Shown one piece after another: positions 18,230-28,365 of a DNA stretch of 64,000 nt. The notes under the pieces were generated by a model. The model had not been told where the DNA came from. It searched no databases and was given only the letters and a program-made list of their open reading frames with translations. The position numbers and the translations under genes are program-made. The stretch covers positions 124,001-188,000 of the forward strand of contig NZ_CP012101.1 of the NCBI RefSeq assembly GCF_001182785.1. The letters run 5' to 3'. Within the stretch, counting starts at the first letter, position 1. Each line of letters starts with the position of its first letter. Source of the stretch: Bacillus thuringiensis (GTDB lineage Bacteria; Bacillota; Bacilli; Bacillales; Bacillaceae_G).

Positions 18230-19687
18230 TTAACCAATCTTTTGTTTGGTTTTTTCGTTGTTCCAGCATTCAGTATTCTTTAAATTAGGAATATTAGTTG
18301 CATAGAAAATTGGATCCTTTCCAGCTTTCTTTTGTCTTATATAATCTTTGAGTGCAGAGAAAGCATATTTTCCAAGGAAAATAATTGCAATGAGATTAAA
18401 AATGGCCATAATCCCCATGAATAGATCTGCAATATCCCATACAATTTGAATTGTAGCTATAGAACCGAGCATTACCATACCAATTACTGAAATACGATAT
18501 ATCATTAATAATGTCTTACTACCACTTAAAAACTCAATGTTTGTTTCACCATAGTAATAGTTCCCAACGAGAGAACTAAAGGCAAATAGAAAAATTGCTA
18601 CCGCTACAAAGATAGGTGCCCATGGACCGATATGAGTTTTTAATGCTTCTTGTGTTAATTGAATTCCATTCAAGTCTGTAGAATTGTGCATATCGGATAG
18701 AAGGATCATAAATGCAGTACAACTACAAATTATTAGTGTATCAGTAAAAACACCAAGCGTTTGAATAAATCCTTGTTTAACAGGATGAGTAACATTGGCA
18801 GTCGCAGCTGCGTTTGGAGCGCTTCCCATACCAGCTTCATTTGAAAATAAACCACGCTTTACTCCTAGAAGAATCGCAGCACCAAGTCCTCCGCCTACAA
18901 CTTCCTTTATACCAAAAGCATGCAGCAAAATTTCTTTAAATAGAATAGGAACTTGCGTAATATTTGTAATAACCACAAATAGTGCAACACCAACATAAAG
19001 AATCGCCATAAATGGTACAATCATTTCTGCAACACGAGCAATCCGTTTTACGCCTCCAAAAATAATTATTGCGATTAAGCTAACTAGTATACAGCCGACA
19101 ATTTTAGGTTCCATATTGAATGCGCTTTCAAATGCTAGCGAAACTGTATTCGCTTGAACAGCATTAAATACCAGACCAAAGCAAACTGTAATTAAAATTG
19201 AGAAAACAACTCCCATCCAACGTTTATTTAATCCTTTTTCCATATAGTAAGCTGGACCGCCTCGAAATTTATTACCATCTTTTACTTTGTATATTTGAGC
19301 AAGTGTACTTTCTACAAATGCAGAAGCTCCCCCAATTAATGCGATAAGCCACATCCAAAATATTGCACCGGGTCCGCCTGTGGAAATCGCAATTGCTACA
19401 CCGGCTAAATTTCCTGTACCAACGCGAGAAGCTGTACTCATGCAAAATGCTTGAAAAGAAGAAACTCCATTTTTTTCTTTTTGTGCTTTACGAGTTGAGG
19501 AACTTGCGCCATCACTAAGTAAGCGAATCATTTCACCAATATAGCGAAATTGTACAAACCTTGTCTTAATTGTAAAATAGCACCCAATCCCAATTAAAAG
19601 AGCAATTAGGATGTAACCCCATAAAAATTCATTTGTTATTCCAATGAATTTGTGGATGGAAGTGATTACATCTTTGATGAAATCCAT
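18230..19687 (-). CDS. sodium:alanine/glycine(glutamine) symporter, AgcS family
   Basis: 485 residues, ATG at 19687 behind AAGGGGG. An AgcS-type secondary transporter with about 10-11 membrane helices and the family signature GTGNLAGVAIAISTGGPGA, also FRGGPAYYMEKG, GLFSNEAGMGSAPNAAATA and HPVKQGF. It imports a neutral amino acid, probably glutamine given the glsA neighbour (inference). It is the first gene of the putative operon; the 170-base gap to glsA holds only a dubious 46-codon ORF. Confidence 0.9.
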   Translation of the reverse strand: MDFIKDVITSIHKFIGITNEFLWGYILIALLIGIGCYFTIKTRFVQFRYIGEMIRLLSDGASSSTRKAQKEKNGVSSFQAFCMSTASRVGTGNLAGVAIAISTGGPGAIFWMWLIALIGGASAFVESTLAQIYKVKDGNKFRGGPAYYMEKGLNKRWMGVVFSILITVCFGLVFNAVQANTVSLAFESAFNMEPKIVGCILVSLIAIIIFGGVKRIARVAEMIVPFMAILYVGVALFVVITNITQVPILFKEILLHAFGIKEVVGGGLGAAILLGVKRGLFSNEAGMGSAPNAAATANVTHPVKQGFIQTLGVFTDTLIICSCTAFMILLSDMHNSTDLNGIQLTQEALKTHIGPWAPIFVAVAIFLFAFSSLVGNYYYGETNIEFLSGSKTLLMIYRISVIGMVMLGSIATIQIVWDIADLFMGIMAIFNLIAIIFLGKYAFSALKDYIRQKKAGKDPIFYATNIPNLKNTECWNNEKTKQKIG

Positions 19688-19891
19688 ATGATTAATCCCC
19701 CTTATTCTAATGAATATATTTATCTAAAAAAACGTGAATTCAATTGGACAAAAAATAAGCGGAAACATGATCTTCAAATTTTTTTATTAGCACTCAGATA
19801 CTATTTTCGTTTATATATTTTCTCTTTGTACACGAATCAGACGTCTTTTTAGAGTTACATTGTTCCAATGATTACAATTTCCCTAATGATC

Positions 19892-21217
19892 TTACGTAGT
19901 AGAGAATTGTTTATTTCTTCCAGAAATCATCAAACCGATCAAACCACCAAGTAAGGCTATTAAAACCCATCCCATTCCTTCATTATATAAAGGAACATGT
20001 TGCATGAAAGTAAGCAGCGAGTCACTAGCCAGTTCTGCTGTTTCTAATCCTTGTATTATACTAATCAGTAATGCTCCTAAAACTGCTCCAACATAGACAG
20101 CCTGCTTATCTTTTATATAACGATCAAAAAAAGCGAGAATAATTAACACTATTGCTACAGGATAGATAACAATTAGGATAGGTAGGGAAAGTTTAATTAG
20201 CATAGACAAACCAAGGTTTGATACTCCAAAGCTAAATAAGCAAATAATTAAAATGATTTTGTTATAAGAAATCTTTGGAAATAGTGTTGTGAAAAATCTC
20301 CCACATGCTGAAACTAGTCCTACAGATGTAGTTAAACATGCGAATAACATCGTAATTCCTAATAAGGAAAGACCATATTGCCCAAATAAATGTTGTACTA
20401 CATTTGTTAATAACACACTTCCGTTTTCAAATGTGCCAAATGTTTGAGAAGTAGCTCCAATATAAGCAAGTGATATATATATGATAGATAATCCAAGTGC
20501 GGCTATAAGCCCTGCTGCTATAGTAGATTTAGCAATGGATTTTTTATTTGTAACACCTTTTTCTTTTATAGCGTTAATTACAATAATTCCAAATACGAGA
20601 GCAGCAAGGGCATCCATTGTTAAAAATCCTTCAATAAATCCTTTGAAAAAAGGAGCTTCCTGATATGAATCAGTGGGTGTTGAAATAGATCCAACTGGTG
20701 AAGAAATTGCTTTAATAATAATAATACTAATCATGATTAGTAACAGCGGGGTTAAATATTTTCCAATTCTATCTACCAATTTAGAGGGATTTAAAGATAG
20801 ATAATACGTTATAGTGAAATATATAAATGTGTACAGAAGTAATATATACCATTGATTTTGCATGGTGTTACTTAAAAAGGGGGCAACTGCCATTTCATAT
20901 GAAACAGTGCCTGTACGAGGAATGGCGAAAAAAGGGCCAATTGCTAAATAAATGATAAGAGGAATAATAACACCACAGGCGGGGTGAATCCTACTAGCAA
21001 GGGTACTAACATTTCCACCAAAAAGGGAAATAGCAGCAATGGCTAGTAATGGAAGTCCAATACTACTCACAACAAATCCCGAAATCGATATCCAAATATT
21101 CGTTCCAGATGAATATCCTAATAATGGAGGGAATATCATATTACCTGCACCAAAAAATATTGCAAACAGCATAAGTCCAATAGGGATTGTTTCTTTCAAG
21201 GTTAACGATTGTTTCAT
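19892..21217 (-). CDS. brnQ: branched-chain amino acid transporter BrnQ
   Basis: 441 residues from ATG 21217, chosen over an upstream start because AAAAGGAG lies just before it. An LIVCS-family permease with 12 predicted helices and conserved IGLMLFAIFFGAGNMIFPP, GPFFAIPRTGTVSYEMA, FTMDALAALVFG-type and ACLTTSVGL segments. It imports Leu, Ile and Val with sodium. It is separately transcribed from the symporter on the same strand (200-base gap). Confidence 0.9.
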   Translation of the reverse strand: MKQSLTLKETIPIGLMLFAIFFGAGNMIFPPLLGYSSGTNIWISISGFVVSSIGLPLLAIAAISLFGGNVSTLASRIHPACGVIIPLIIYLAIGPFFAIPRTGTVSYEMAVAPFLSNTMQNQWYILLLYTFIYFTITYYLSLNPSKLVDRIGKYLTPLLLIMISIIIIKAISSPVGSISTPTDSYQEAPFFKGFIEGFLTMDALAALVFGIIVINAIKEKGVTNKKSIAKSTIAAGLIAALGLSIIYISLAYIGATSQTFGTFENGSVLLTNVVQHLFGQYGLSLLGITMLFACLTTSVGLVSACGRFFTTLFPKISYNKIILIICLFSFGVSNLGLSMLIKLSLPILIVIYPVAIVLIILAFFDRYIKDKQAVYVGAVLGALLISIIQGLETAELASDSLLTFMQHVPLYNEGMGWVLIALLGGLIGLMISGRNKQFSTT

Positions 21218-21499
21218 AGAGCACTCTCCTTTTTTGACGAAAAATGTCGAAATTTTAGTTTTTTTCATTATAGCATATGTTATTAGAAAATAAAGAAAAA
21301 TAAAAATGGGAATAATTTCTTAATCCACTTAAAATACCGTTTTAAGTGGATTAAATCATATAAATCCCCAAATTCCATAAAATCAATTAATAAAAATACA
21401 CAGATATTTTAAAATTAAACATTCGTATATTGAAATTTCAATAAATAATTATCATTTTTTCCTAGAAGACTCCTTCCTCAAGGAACTCCAATGGGAGAT

Positions 21500-22160
21500 G
21501 AATCGTGTCACTATTAGTTGAAACAGAAGTGCAAGAACTTCCAAAAACAAATTCTTACATCGAAATGGCTGTAGAACTATAAGATTTTGCCATTTTGTCA
21601 GATGGAATGACCTAGAAAATTCCGAATTTTTTCGATCATTAGAAGAGAAGTTAGCGAAAGCACAACTTATTCTTTCTAGACGAACGAAAGAATCTTCTCG
21701 CCGGAATAAATAACGAGTAAAAGTAGCTAGAATTCATGAACATATAGAAAATACTAGAAAATATTACTTGCACAAAATCTCAACTGATAACATCAAAAAT
21801 CATGATGTTATCGATATAAAGGATTTGTAAGTATTGAATATATTAAAGAATCATAGGTTAGCAAAAGCAATTAGTGAGGTATCATGGTCACAGTTTCGAG
21901 CCATGTTAGAATACAAACCCAAGTGGTACGGCAAACAAGTCATTGTCGTATTGAAAACATTTGCTTCGATCTAATTATGATCTTGTTGTGGATATCAAAA
22001 CAAAGACGTTTAAACTCTATGATACTGCCCTACTTGTCGTACACACCATGATAGGGAGATTAACGCAAGTATCAATCTAAAGAATGAAGCGATAAGGCCT
22101 CTAACCGTAAGGACTATGGAGATGTCCTAAATGAATTGAAAGTGAGGATAGTTTAAAACT
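21500..22160 (+). pseudogene. decayed TnpB (IS605/IS1341 OrfB)
   Basis: Broken frames show TnpB signatures: SLEEKLAKAQLILSRR, then [16 protein letters not shown] with [14 protein letters not shown], and a damaged zinc motif CPTCRTHHDREINASINL. At least four stops or shifts interrupt it, and the N-terminal third is almost unrecognisable. No accompanying TnpA or clear element ends were found. Confidence 0.75.
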
Positions 22161-22198
22161 ACTTTCTACTTTATCCCTCTCAAAATAATTAAATTCAA

Positions 22199-22228
22199 TG
22201 AATAAAATTTAATTATAGAAAAATAATA
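22199..22228 (+). promoter_or_regulatory. possible sigma-G promoter for germination operon
   Basis: TGAATA at 22199, 17 bases, AATAATA at 22222, similar to forespore sigma-G promoters (TGAATA / CATACTA). The match in the -10 is partial and the region is AT-rich. Confidence 0.35.
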
Positions 22229-22269
22229 ATAAAAAAAACGGATTATTATACATATTAAGAGGTGAACTC

Positions 22270-23778
22270 ATGTCCTTAATTGAAGAAACCTTAGAAACTA
22301 AGACAGATAAAACCATTGAAAAGATCCAAACGAGTAACTTACAAAAGCTTAAAGATATACTAGATAACATCTTTGATATTAGTGCAGATTTGATTGAACA
22401 TCCTTTGCAATTAAAAACAAACACGAATATTTTACTATATTATTTTGAAGGTCTTACAGATGGTGTTGCATTAAAAAGCAATGTTGTTACACCATTATTA
22501 CAAGGAGTAAATGAAGACAGTCAAATATTTAATTCTAATATTATTGCTACCCATACCAAAATAGTATATACATGGAATGAAATTAAAGAAGGATTACTTG
22601 AGGGTCAATGTGTACTGTTTATGGAGGGCGAAAAGCGGTCACTTCTAATAAATACAAAAGGCTGGGCAGAGAGATCAATTCAAGAACCGATTTCAGAAGT
22701 TACTATTAAAGGCTCACATGATGGTTTTATTGAGAATGCCACAAAAAATATAGGCCTAATTCGTCGATATATTCCCTCTACAGAGCTGAAAATCAAAAAG
22801 CTGACGATTGGAGAACGAGCCACTTCTTTAGTCTATTTGATTTACTTAGGTGATGTAGCAAACGCAGATGTAGTCCAAGAAATAGAAACTAGAATCTGTA
22901 ATATTAAAACGGATACGGTATTGAGCATTGGAGAACTGTCTAATTTTACAAAGGATCAAAATTGGACTCCTTTTCCACAGGCTTATTTAAGCGAACGCCC
23001 AGATGCAATTTCAAATCATATACTTGATGGAAAAGTAGCAGTGTTGATGGATAGGTCCCCGGGTGCAATGGTTGTTCCTATGAATTTGATTGGATTTTTT
23101 CAGACTCCTGATGATTATAATATTCATTGGCTCATTGCATCATTTTTTCGTTTATTACGATTTGCAGGATTTATTATAGCGATTTTTTTACCCGCAATTT
23201 ATATTGCTATAGTCTCTTTTCACTTTGAAATCATTCCAATAGACTTATACACTTCTATTGCAACGTCAAGAGTCAAAGTTCCTTTCTCTCCCCTATTGGA
23301 AGCTTTTATAATGGAAATTACACTCGAAATGCTACGTGAAGCTGGTATTCGCTTACCACAACCAATTGGACAAACAATTGGAATTGTTGGAGGGATTGTA
23401 ATTGGGCAGGCGGCTGTTCAAGCTGGTCTTGTGAGTAACGTTATGGTTATTATCGTATCTATTACCGCCATTGCATCATTTATTGTTTCTAATTATGACT
23501 TATCAAGTTCTATACGCCTTATTCGCTTTCCAATGATGTTATTGGCATACTTTTATGGGATTGTAGGTATTGTTAGTGGATTAATGCTTTTATTTGCTCA
23601 TTTTGTTTCACTAACTTCCTATGGTTCACCATACGGATTGCCAATCGCACCATTTCGGCTTCAAGAGTTAAAAGATTCTTTTGTAAGATTTCCTATTTCT
23701 ATGATCACCACCCGCCCGAGTACAGGACAGCCGAAACAAAAAAAGAAAAAAGAAGGTGATTCGCATGGGGAATCTTAA
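22270..23778 (+). CDS. spore germinant receptor subunit A (GerA family)
   Basis: 502 residues, ATG at 22270 behind GAGGTGA. The N-terminal ~290 residues form the hydrophilic GerA domain (LYYFEGLTDGVALKSNVVTP, YLSERPDAISNHILDGKVAVL). Residues 300-470 carry five or six helices including PFSPLLEAFIMEITLEMLRE and RLPQPIGQTIGIVGGIVIGQ. The C-terminus is Lys-rich. It forms the inner-membrane receptor that senses nutrients in spores, with the B and C subunits encoded next. Complete. Confidence 0.93.
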   Translation: MSLIEETLETKTDKTIEKIQTSNLQKLKDILDNIFDISADLIEHPLQLKTNTNILLYYFEGLTDGVALKSNVVTPLLQGVNEDSQIFNSNIIATHTKIVYTWNEIKEGLLEGQCVLFMEGEKRSLLINTKGWAERSIQEPISEVTIKGSHDGFIENATKNIGLIRRYIPSTELKIKKLTIGERATSLVYLIYLGDVANADVVQEIETRICNIKTDTVLSIGELSNFTKDQNWTPFPQAYLSERPDAISNHILDGKVAVLMDRSPGAMVVPMNLIGFFQTPDDYNIHWLIASFFRLLRFAGFIIAIFLPAIYIAIVSFHFEIIPIDLYTSIATSRVKVPFSPLLEAFIMEITLEMLREAGIRLPQPIGQTIGIVGGIVIGQAAVQAGLVSNVMVIIVSITAIASFIVSNYDLSSSIRLIRFPMMLLAYFYGIVGIVSGLMLLFAHFVSLTSYGSPYGLPIAPFRLQELKDSFVRFPISMITTRPSTGQPKQKKKKEGDSHGES

Positions 23779-24868
23779 ATTTCAAAACATAACTTTATTT
23801 GAATTTATTGTTTTCATCCATTCACTGCAACTTGCATCAGGTATGTTAATTATGCCAAGTCCACTTGCTACTACCGCTGGCACAGATGGCTGGATTTCTA
23901 TCATTCTTGGTTGGATAACTACTTCTATAATTGGCGTATTTATTATATTAATGTTACAAAAAAGTCCTGACAAAAATTTCTCACAAATCTTAAACACATA
24001 CTTTGGTAAATGGATAGGAACAATTCTTTTTCTTTTATATGCCTTTTATCTATTTTTTGCTGGTCTTAATACTTTATTAAAGGCAACTGATATTGTAAAA
24101 GTGTGGATATTCCCTTCCATTCCTGCTTATCAAATCGCCATATTATTACTATTGCCTTTTATTATTTTAGTCCTGAGTGGGTTAAGGGCTCTTACTAGTT
24201 ATTCTATGCTTGTTTTCTTCTTCACTACTTGGATGCCATTATTTCTTCTTTTTTCATTAAAGACTATGTATGCTCCTTTACACCTACTACCTATTTTAAA
24301 AGATGGTATATACCCTATTATAAAAGCAACGAAAGAAACCATTACCCCTTATGCTGGCTTAGAAATTGCATATTTTATTTATCCGTTCTTACAAAAAAAA
24401 CAACAAGCTATAAAGGGACTACTAATTGCGAATACTGGAACCATGTTTTTCTATTTATATGTGACTATTCTCTCTTATATATACTTTAGTCCGGAGGGGA
24501 TAAAAGACGTAATTTGGCCAGTATTTCATCTGTTAAAAGGAGTTCGTTTTTCTTTCATAGAACGATTAGAAATTATATATATCGCTTACTATTTAATTGT
24601 ATTCTCCACTACAATATATCCATATTTATTTTTCAGTTTTGAGTCTGTGACCATTTCACTTCAAAAAAACGCTCGCAATTGGGCGCTGGTTGGTTTTATG
24701 GTATTAATTGTCGGCTTATTTATTTTTCTAAATCCCAATGTGGATCAATATTTATTTATATATTCTTTTGTGGATATCTTAAATATCATTTTCTTTATTC
24801 TATTACCAATTTTATTTTTCATTTACAGCATTCTTTTTGCTTGGGTTACTAGGAGGAAACAACTTTGA
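23765..24868 (+). CDS. spore germinant receptor subunit B (GerB family)
   Basis: 367 residues from ATG 23765, which has GAAGGTGA upstream; GTG 23756 is a possible but poorer start. The gene overlaps the A gene by 14 bases. An APC-superfamily spore permease with ten helices: LQLASGMLIMPSPLATTAG, DGWISIILGWITTSIIGV, MPLFLLFSLKTMYAPLHLLP. In this family the B subunit binds the germinant amino acid or nucleoside. Complete; the specific ligand cannot be read from sequence. Confidence 0.9.
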   Translation: MGNLKFQNITLFEFIVFIHSLQLASGMLIMPSPLATTAGTDGWISIILGWITTSIIGVFIILMLQKSPDKNFSQILNTYFGKWIGTILFLLYAFYLFFAGLNTLLKATDIVKVWIFPSIPAYQIAILLLLPFIILVLSGLRALTSYSMLVFFFTTWMPLFLLFSLKTMYAPLHLLPILKDGIYPIIKATKETITPYAGLEIAYFIYPFLQKKQQAIKGLLIANTGTMFFYLYVTILSYIYFSPEGIKDVIWPVFHLLKGVRFSFIERLEIIYIAYYLIVFSTTIYPYLFFSFESVTISLQKNARNWALVGFMVLIVGLFIFLNPNVDQYLFIYSFVDILNIIFFILLPILFFIYSILFAWVTRRKQL

Positions 24869-25992
24869 TTCGAAAATGGATATGGATTGTAATTTGTTGT
24901 GTATATTTAATTGGTTGTAGTCAGAGAATTCCTCTTGAGAAGGTTTCATTAATCCTATTAATTGGCTTGGATAGAACCCCTAATGGAGACATAAAAGTTG
25001 GCACAAGCATCCCACTCTTTCATCAGAAACAGCAACAGAGTACTATAGAGCATTGGACACAGGCGTCAACTGTATATAATGGATTCAGTAAGATAGATAC
25101 AAAGTTAACAGGCTATATGACAGCCTCCAAAGCTGAAATCATTTTAATTGGAAAAAAATTGGCGCAAGAATCAAATTGGTTGCAGGAACTTGATTCTTCC
25201 TACCGTGATCCTTACGCTACCATAAATGCTAAAGTAGTACTTGTAGATGGACCCGCAGATGAAATTTTTAAAGTTCATAAGCCTAGTAAACCATCACTAC
25301 CATCTTATATAAATGGTGTAATCGAGTCTTCAATTCAAAATAATCAATCCGTCTCTTCTACAATTCAACAATTAATGAGAGAACAAAATGAAGAAGGAAT
25401 GACACAAACTGTTCCAATTATCAAAAAAACAAAGAATGAAATCGACACAGTAGGAATTGCGTTTTTAAATCGACAAGGAAAATATTTAACTCATATCCCT
25501 AAAAAAGACGTTAAGTTCTTCAATCTTATAAATAAGTCAAAAAATACAGGACGAATGATACTACACCTTGTGCTTCCTCCTAAAAAATCCAACAAAAAAC
25601 CAAACACATCTATCTTCGTACAGAATGCGACAAGGAAGATAGATGTTAGTTTTAAAAATGGAAAGTTTGTATTTAATCTCGATATAAACGCTAATGTAGC
25701 CTTAGTAGAAAAAAACAATGCGAATTTAATGAAGGGGCACTATGATAATAAAAAAAATATAAATAATTTAGAAAGTGCTATTGAAAAAGAAGTTAATAAG
25801 AAGTTACAAAATATGTTGTATGAAATACAGCAGAATAAAATTGATCCAATCGGATTATCCCTATACGCTAGAGCCTATCAATATAAAGAGTGGAAAAAAG
25901 TAAAAGGAGATTGGTTGAAAGCGTTAGCAGAGGCTAAAATAAATGTAAAGACACATGTCAAAATAAAAGATACCGGAACCGTTAGAAATTAA
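24865..25992 (+). CDS. spore germinant receptor subunit C (GerC lipoprotein)
   Basis: 375 residues, TTG start at 24865 with AGGAGG 8 bases upstream, overlapping the B stop by 4 bases. A lipoprotein signal with lipobox LIGC at residues 17-20, then a Ger(x)C domain (LILLIGLDRTPNGDIKVG, GYMTASKAEIILIGKKLAQE). It anchors on the outer face of the spore inner membrane. The C-terminus ends DTGTVRN just before an unrelated coding remnant in another frame. Confidence 0.9.
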   Translation: MIRKWIWIVICCVYLIGCSQRIPLEKVSLILLIGLDRTPNGDIKVGTSIPLFHQKQQQSTIEHWTQASTVYNGFSKIDTKLTGYMTASKAEIILIGKKLAQESNWLQELDSSYRDPYATINAKVVLVDGPADEIFKVHKPSKPSLPSYINGVIESSIQNNQSVSSTIQQLMREQNEEGMTQTVPIIKKTKNEIDTVGIAFLNRQGKYLTHIPKKDVKFFNLINKSKNTGRMILHLVLPPKKSNKKPNTSIFVQNATRKIDVSFKNGKFVFNLDINANVALVEKNNANLMKGHYDNKKNINNLESAIEKEVNKKLQNMLYEIQQNKIDPIGLSLYARAYQYKEWKKVKGDWLKALAEAKINVKTHVKIKDTGTVRN

Positions 25993-26149
25993 GCGTCCTG
26001 TTGCTGGGCCGTGGATTCAAGATGATAAATCAAGTATTAATTATGTAATTGGCAAAGATATATTAGATGCTTATTTTAATTTAAAAAATCCACGATTAAA
26101 TGGAGAAACTGCAAAAGTGAATGATTCAAAAGATGAGCAGAACACATAA
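25976..26149 (+). pseudogene. coding remnant downstream of germination operon
   Basis: A frame open to TAA 26149 encodes EPLEIKRPVAGPWIQDDKSS, then INYVIGKDILDAYF. It looks like the end of a real protein but has no start of its own and overlaps the C-subunit gene. Family not recognised. It could be the tail of a lost fourth gene or of a longer original subunit C. Confidence 0.4.
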
Positions 26150-26194
26150 AAACGTCTCTAGCATTTAAATGAGCTCGAGACGTTTTTATGTGTT
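26141..26194. terminator. long-stem terminator of germination operon
   Basis: AACACATAAAAACGTCTC pairs perfectly over 18 bp with GAGACGTTTTTATGTGTT; 18-nt loop. Confidence 0.85.
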
Positions 26195-26312
26195 TTATAT
26201 ATATTAATTTCAATGGCTAAAAGTTGATATTTCTATATCGTCTTTTGCCAAATGTCAACTTTAAATTCTACTGAAAATTTAACAGCCAGATGAGCCTTAT
26301 GTTTATCTCCAG

Positions 26313-26327
26313 CTCTGCAACAGAACT
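26313..26327. repeat. IS6-type end relic
   Basis: CTCTGCAACAGAACT is a near match to an IS240-like inverted repeat (reverse complement AGTTCTGTTGCAGAG). It lies 10 bases beyond the stop of the ABC transporter fragment. Confidence 0.4.
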
Positions 26328-26337
26328 ATTTCAATTT

Positions 26338-27258
26338 TTAAGATGCATCTTCAAACTGACTATTGTATAGATCCGCATAGAATCCTTTCTTTGCAATCAA
26401 TTCTTCATGATTACCACTTTCAATAATGTCTCCATCTTTCATAACCAAAATCAAATCGGCATTTCTAATTGTTGAAAGTCTGTGTGCAATCACAAATGAT
26501 GTTTTACCCACCATCAATTTATCCATTGCTTCTTGAATAAGCGCTTCAGTACGAGTGTCAACCGAACTAGTAGCCTCATCTAAAATAAGTAACGGAGCTT
26601 TTTTTACCATGGCCCTTGCAATAGTAAGAAGCTGTTTTTGCCCTACAGATAAGCTCGCTTTATCATTTAATGCTGTATCGTAACCTTTAGGCAAAGTTCT
26701 AATAAAATGGTCCAAACCTACTGCTTTACAAGCCGCAACTACTTCTTCATCAGTTACATCTACTTTGTTATAAATTATATTTTCCTTAATCGTACCTTCA
26801 AATAACCAAGTATCTTGTAACACCATACAAAATAGATCATGAACATTTTTACGAGTAATTGAATTAGTCGGTACATCCTCAATTTTTATTTCACCGCTAT
26901 CAACTTCATAGAAACGCATAAGGAGGTTCACAAGCGTTGTTTTTCCAGCACCGGTAGGTCCAACAATTGCAACTTTTTGGCCGGCTTTTATATGAGCAGA
27001 GAAATCTTTAATAATACGATTCTCTTTCGTATATCCAAATTTAACATTTTTAAATTCCACATTACCTTTGACATCATTGGCATGTAATATAGATTCTTTG
27101 TCACTTTCGTCTTCAAGCTCAGCTTCGTCTAAGAATTCAAATACACGTTCGCTTGCTGCAGCAGTTGACTGCAAACTTGTTGCCGCTTGTGCTAACTGAA
27201 ACAATGGCTGCGTAAATAAGCGAATATAAACCATAAATGAAACAATAACACCAAATTT
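26338..27258 (-). pseudogene. 5'-truncated ABC exporter (permease end plus ATPase domain)
   Basis: The frame starts abruptly at about 27258, next to the preceding gene's stop. It encodes only the last helix of the membrane domain (RLFTQPLFQLAQAATSLQST) and a complete ATPase: Walker A VGPTGAGKTT, Q-loop VLQDTWLFEG, signature SVGQKQLLTIARA, Walker B LLILDEATSSVD, H-loop VIAHRLST. Intact half-transporters have about 580-600 residues, so about half is missing. No start signal is visible, so it is probably not expressed as a transporter. Confidence 0.85.
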
Positions 27259-27483
27259 TTATGAAACATTATTTTTTATTTGACTTTGATTCACTTTATT
27301 ATAGTAACCGTGTTTTACTACTTGCCTAACATCATCTACTTCAAATCCCATTATTTCTGTAATATCTACAACAATTGTATTCTGTAGAACACTGACTACA
27401 TATCCGGTTAATTCTAAATTAGGATTTTTACGATATAAAAATTGAACGTAATCCCCAATTGTTACTTTTGATTTATGCTCCAT
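27259..27483 (-). CDS. YkvS-like (DUF2187) small protein
   Basis: 74 residues, ATG at 27483 behind CAGGGGGTACC. It shows the short SH3-like beta pattern of DUF2187/YkvS proteins (VTIGDYVQFLYRK, ELTGYVVSVLQNTIVVDITE), ending with an Asn/Lys-rich tail that may be altered by the junction to the ABC fragment. Function unknown. Confidence 0.6.
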   Translation of the reverse strand: MEHKSKVTIGDYVQFLYRKNPNLELTGYVVSVLQNTIVVDITEIMGFEVDDVRQVVKHGYYNKVNQSQIKNNVS

Positions 27484-27566
27484 TTGGTACCCCCTGAATC
27501 GTCCTTAATTATTCGTTAGTTTTCCCAATTTTTACTTCTTTATACTGTTTAGCAAGTCTATAAATT

Positions 27567-27605
27567 TTAGCTTAATGGCGATGTGGGGTAGGACCCCTAC
27601 ATAAT
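27567..27605. repeat. IS231-type end joined to Tn3-type outer end
   Basis: TTAGCTTAATGGCGATGT followed by GGGGTAGGACCCCTACATAA, which contains the GGG-N5-CCC-type target reported for IS231 in Tn4430 ends. Confidence 0.5.
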
Positions 27606-27783
27606 GAATACAAAAATGTGAGAGTATATTCATCCTCAGATGTGTTTAAATTATTACTCAGGATATTTAGTTTGTTGTTCCATATGTTTTGCAACGTCAC
27701 TTAAGGGTTGCATCTCCTTTAAAAAAGCATTTACATCAATAAATAATACTCACTAAACTCATCATAACAGCCAGTGAGTTCAA

Positions 27784-27951
27784 TTATACTTGGTACTCAG
27801 GTTCAAGATAAAGCGTATTACATCGGCAAAGAATCATAAATAACTCGTTAATTTTCCCACCTAGAATAAAGGTAGCTTCATATTGAAACCGTCCATTTCT
27901 AAATATAGTTCCTGTAATGTCTCTATACCTTATTGATGTTTCCACTGTCAT
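27784..27951 (-). CDS. small protein of unknown function
   Basis: 55 residues, ATG at 27951 with GAGGTG 6 bases upstream, a strong start signal. The sequence (RYRDITGTIFRNGRFQYEAT, LGGKINELFMILCRCNTLYL) is beta-rich with two Cys and no membrane helix. A second in-frame remnant (VNAFLKEMQPLSDVAKHMEQ) ends at about 27657 downstream. Family not recognised. Confidence 0.5.
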   Translation of the reverse strand: MTVETSIRYRDITGTIFRNGRFQYEATFILGGKINELFMILCRCNTLYLEPEYQV

Positions 27952-28134
27952 AATCATCACCTCAAAGAAGTGATTCTATGCATGGCTGCTAAACACCTTC
28001 TACAAGATGGGTGTTTTTGACCATCCCCCGAAAAAGGGGAATAAGACGAAATATATCAAATAGATTTTAGTTAGATATGTCTATACAAGATAGTGGTACG
28101 GAAACGATTCAAGGAATAACCCGCCACATAAAGT

Positions 28135-28362
28135 AGGGATTACGCCAGCCTTTCGGAAAAAAACCCGTTAAGAATATGCATAAATTTATATAATTTTTCG
28201 AGTAATCCAGTAACAAACGAGAACCCGAAAACCGCACCATGATAGGAATGTATAAAAAATGCATAGTTCCATAGAACAAAAAAGGGGGATTCCCTGTGAG
28301 AGTAAGGGTCTGCCTTTTTCCTTGCTACCGATAATGAGACGTTATGTTAACCGAGCATGTAT
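28135..28362 (+). mobile_element. Tn3-family transposon end remnant, copy 3
   Basis: The 38-bp repeat at 28135-28172 (AGGGATTACGCC ... CCGTTAAG), then the same internal sequence as copies 1 and 2 through AATGAGACGTTATGTTAAC. About 60 bases between the shared blocks differ from copy 2. No transposase. Confidence 0.65.
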
Positions 28363-28365
28363 ACG

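Noticed and set aside
18097..18237. 46-codon ORF between the symporter and glsA genes
   Set aside because: TTG start without ribosome site, overlaps the symporter stop; coding-like composition but no support.
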